Of a DNA stretch of 6,245 nt, positions 5,160 through 6,245 are shown one piece after another (position 1 is the first letter of the stretch; each line of letters begins with the position of its first letter). The stretch is from an uncultured Bacteroidota bacterium (lineage in GTDB: Bacteria; Bacteroidota; Bacteroidia; Bacteroidales; VadinHA17). Location: the NCBI GenBank assembly GCA_903865465.1, contig CAIPJU010000826.1, positions 1 through 6,245 on the forward strand, read 5' to 3'. A program made the position numbers and the translations under genes. A model generated the notes under the pieces. That model was not told the origin of the DNA and searched no databases. It saw nothing but the letters and a program-made list of their open reading frames with translations.

Positions 5160-6245
5160 CTAAATACTTATTAATCTGTTGTTTATTGATTTTCTGAAAT
5201 CTGAAGGAGTTTTTCCTGTAAACTTCTTGAACGCATTGTTAAAAGCAGATTTCGAGTTGTATCCAACCATTTCAGATACCTCCTCGACGGTAATTTTATA
5301 CCCTTTATCGCCAGATAATATTCTTTTTGCTTCATCCACCCGGTAAGAAGCGAGTAATTCAAAAAAACTCACATCCAGCTTTTCATTAATTACCTGCGAA
5401 ACATGATGAGTGCTCACTCCCAGTTTCTTTGCAAGGTCAGACAAAGATGCAAGATTATCCGAAAAATATTTTTTTGTCTCAAGTTCCAAAATTATACTTT
5501 CAAGGATTTTAAGCTTACCTGCTTCGGTTAAAGAAGACTTACGGTACTTGCCCATGGATAAATCCATGAAAGCTGTGGAACGCTCAAAATATTCCGAATC
5601 GTTCATTACTCTGAAAGTGGTCAGTAAAATAAAGACGGAAACATAAGTACCGATATAGTGATCTCCCAAATCTCTTTTAAAACTCAGTTTAACAATTACA
5701 AATATTAGCAGCACTATACCAATATGAAAAACCATATTTCTCAATGGCCGAAGCAGGTCGTCCTTTGTCCTGAAAATTGATTCACCGGTATGACTGCCTT
5801 TCTTCAGCAACAGACGGAATGCGAAATAGAGGTAGATAACTAACTGAATTCCTGTCGCTAAATTCAGCCATTGCTTTAATTGAAGCGGGTCATTCGATAC
5901 AAAATAATGATACCCGATGCTTGGCCAATCGGGATGGAAACTATAGACATAAGAGTTGTACTTCATCTCATTTGGTTGAATCAGATCGAAGGTCAGATAG
6001 CACAGATAGAGAAAGGCTATAATAAAATGCATCCAGTCCTTTTTAGAATCGGACTGGTCAACACTTCGTTTGATGAAAAGATAAAGTAAGGGGCCTATCA
6101 CCAGATTAATCGGTTCGGAATAATTTGTAATTACCAGGATCCTGGTAATATAGCCGGTAAGATTCAGGAATTGTTCCAGAATACAGAGGGTCAGTGAAAG
6201 CAGTAATAAACCCTGGTAGAGGTTGGCTTTTATGTTTGACGATGA
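5160..6245 (-). CDS. Membrane-anchored AraC-family transcriptional regulator (5' end beyond window)
   Basis: This gene is partial. The frame stays open to the right edge, giving 361 visible residues. An in-window GTG at 6101 is not the real start, because the 48 codons above it continue the protein (LLLLSLTLCILEQFLNLTGY, then NYSEPINLVIGPLLYLFIKR). The missing part is probably a few dozen residues. The N-terminal half carries several hydrophobic helices, among them GPLLYLFI, WMHFIIAFLYLCYLTFDLI, LATGIQLVIYLYFAFRLLL, IGIVLLIFVIVKL and YVSVFILLTTF, so it sits in the inner membrane. The last 100 residues (5462-5163) are an AraC-type double helix-turn-helix: LSDLAKKLGVSTHHVSQVIN, then ASYRVDEAKRIL, VEEVSEMVGYNSKSAFNNAF and KKFTGKTPSDFRK. 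This architecture is common in Bacteroidota and is thought to couple a membrane or envelope signal to transcription; no ligand can be named. The DUF5916 gene downstream is a possible target. Confidence 0.9.
   Translation of the reverse strand, partial: SSSNIKANLYQGLLLLSLTLCILEQFLNLTGYITRILVITNYSEPINLVIGPLLYLFIKRSVDQSDSKKDWMHFIIAFLYLCYLTFDLIQPNEMKYNSYVYSFHPDWPSIGYHYFVSNDPLQLKQWLNLATGIQLVIYLYFAFRLLLKKGSHTGESIFRTKDDLLRPLRNMVFHIGIVLLIFVIVKLSFKRDLGDHYIGTYVSVFILLTTFRVMNDSEYFERSTAFMDLSMGKYRKSSLTEAGKLKILESIILELETKKYFSDNLASLSDLAKKLGVSTHHVSQVINEKLDVSFFELLASYRVDEAKRILSGDKGYKITVEEVSEMVGYNSKSAFNNAFKKFTGKTPSDFRKSINNRLISI

Noticed and set aside
6099..6101. GTG as the true start of the AraC-type gene
   Set aside because: The open frame above it to the window edge encodes a plausible membrane helix and the conserved-looking run into GPLLYLFI, so the GTG is internal.

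Overview
The window looks like chromosomal DNA from a member of the Bacteroidota. The evidence is an AT-rich composition, two promoters that fit the Bacteroidota TAnnTTTG type, starts without Shine-Dalgarno sequences, a CBM9/DUF5916 outer-membrane protein typical of the phylum, and a BamA-like POTRA segment with the spelling used by Bacteroidota BamA. All supportable genes lie on the minus strand, so transcription runs from right to left.

Layout in transcription order. (1) 6245-5160: a membrane-anchored AraC-family regulator whose N-terminus lies beyond the right edge. (2) 5144-5108: a strong hairpin after its stop, probably a terminator, followed at once by a promoter at 5103-5075. (3) 5049-2413: an 878-residue secreted protein with a CBM9-like domain and a DUF5916 beta-barrel. 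(4) 2412-2164: an intergenic stretch with a small repeat/hairpin block, then four tandem 20-bp imperfect repeats that overlap a promoter. (5) 2163-685: a BlaR1-like M56 membrane metallopeptidase whose periplasmic C-terminus is a pair of BamA-type POTRA domains. (6) 683-321: a BlaI/MecI-type winged-helix repressor, one base after the peptidase stop. (7) 318-202: the decayed C-terminal end of a RelE/ParE-type toxin, starting right at the blaI stop. (8) 201-1: no gene I can support.

The most interesting part is the peptidase-repressor pair. In the BlaR1/BlaI system an extracytoplasmic C-terminal domain senses the signal, the M56 domain is activated, and the repressor is inactivated. Here the penicillin-binding sensor position is held by a segment that closely resembles the last POTRA domains of Bacteroidota BamA. 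That suggests (inference) that the signal is the state of outer-membrane protein assembly or another envelope cue, not a beta-lactam. The repeat array over the promoter is the obvious candidate operator for the repressor, which would make the pair autoregulated. The neighbouring DUF5916 gene encodes a predicted outer-membrane barrel and so would be a client of the BAM machinery. It has its own promoter, and any regulatory link to the pair is speculation.
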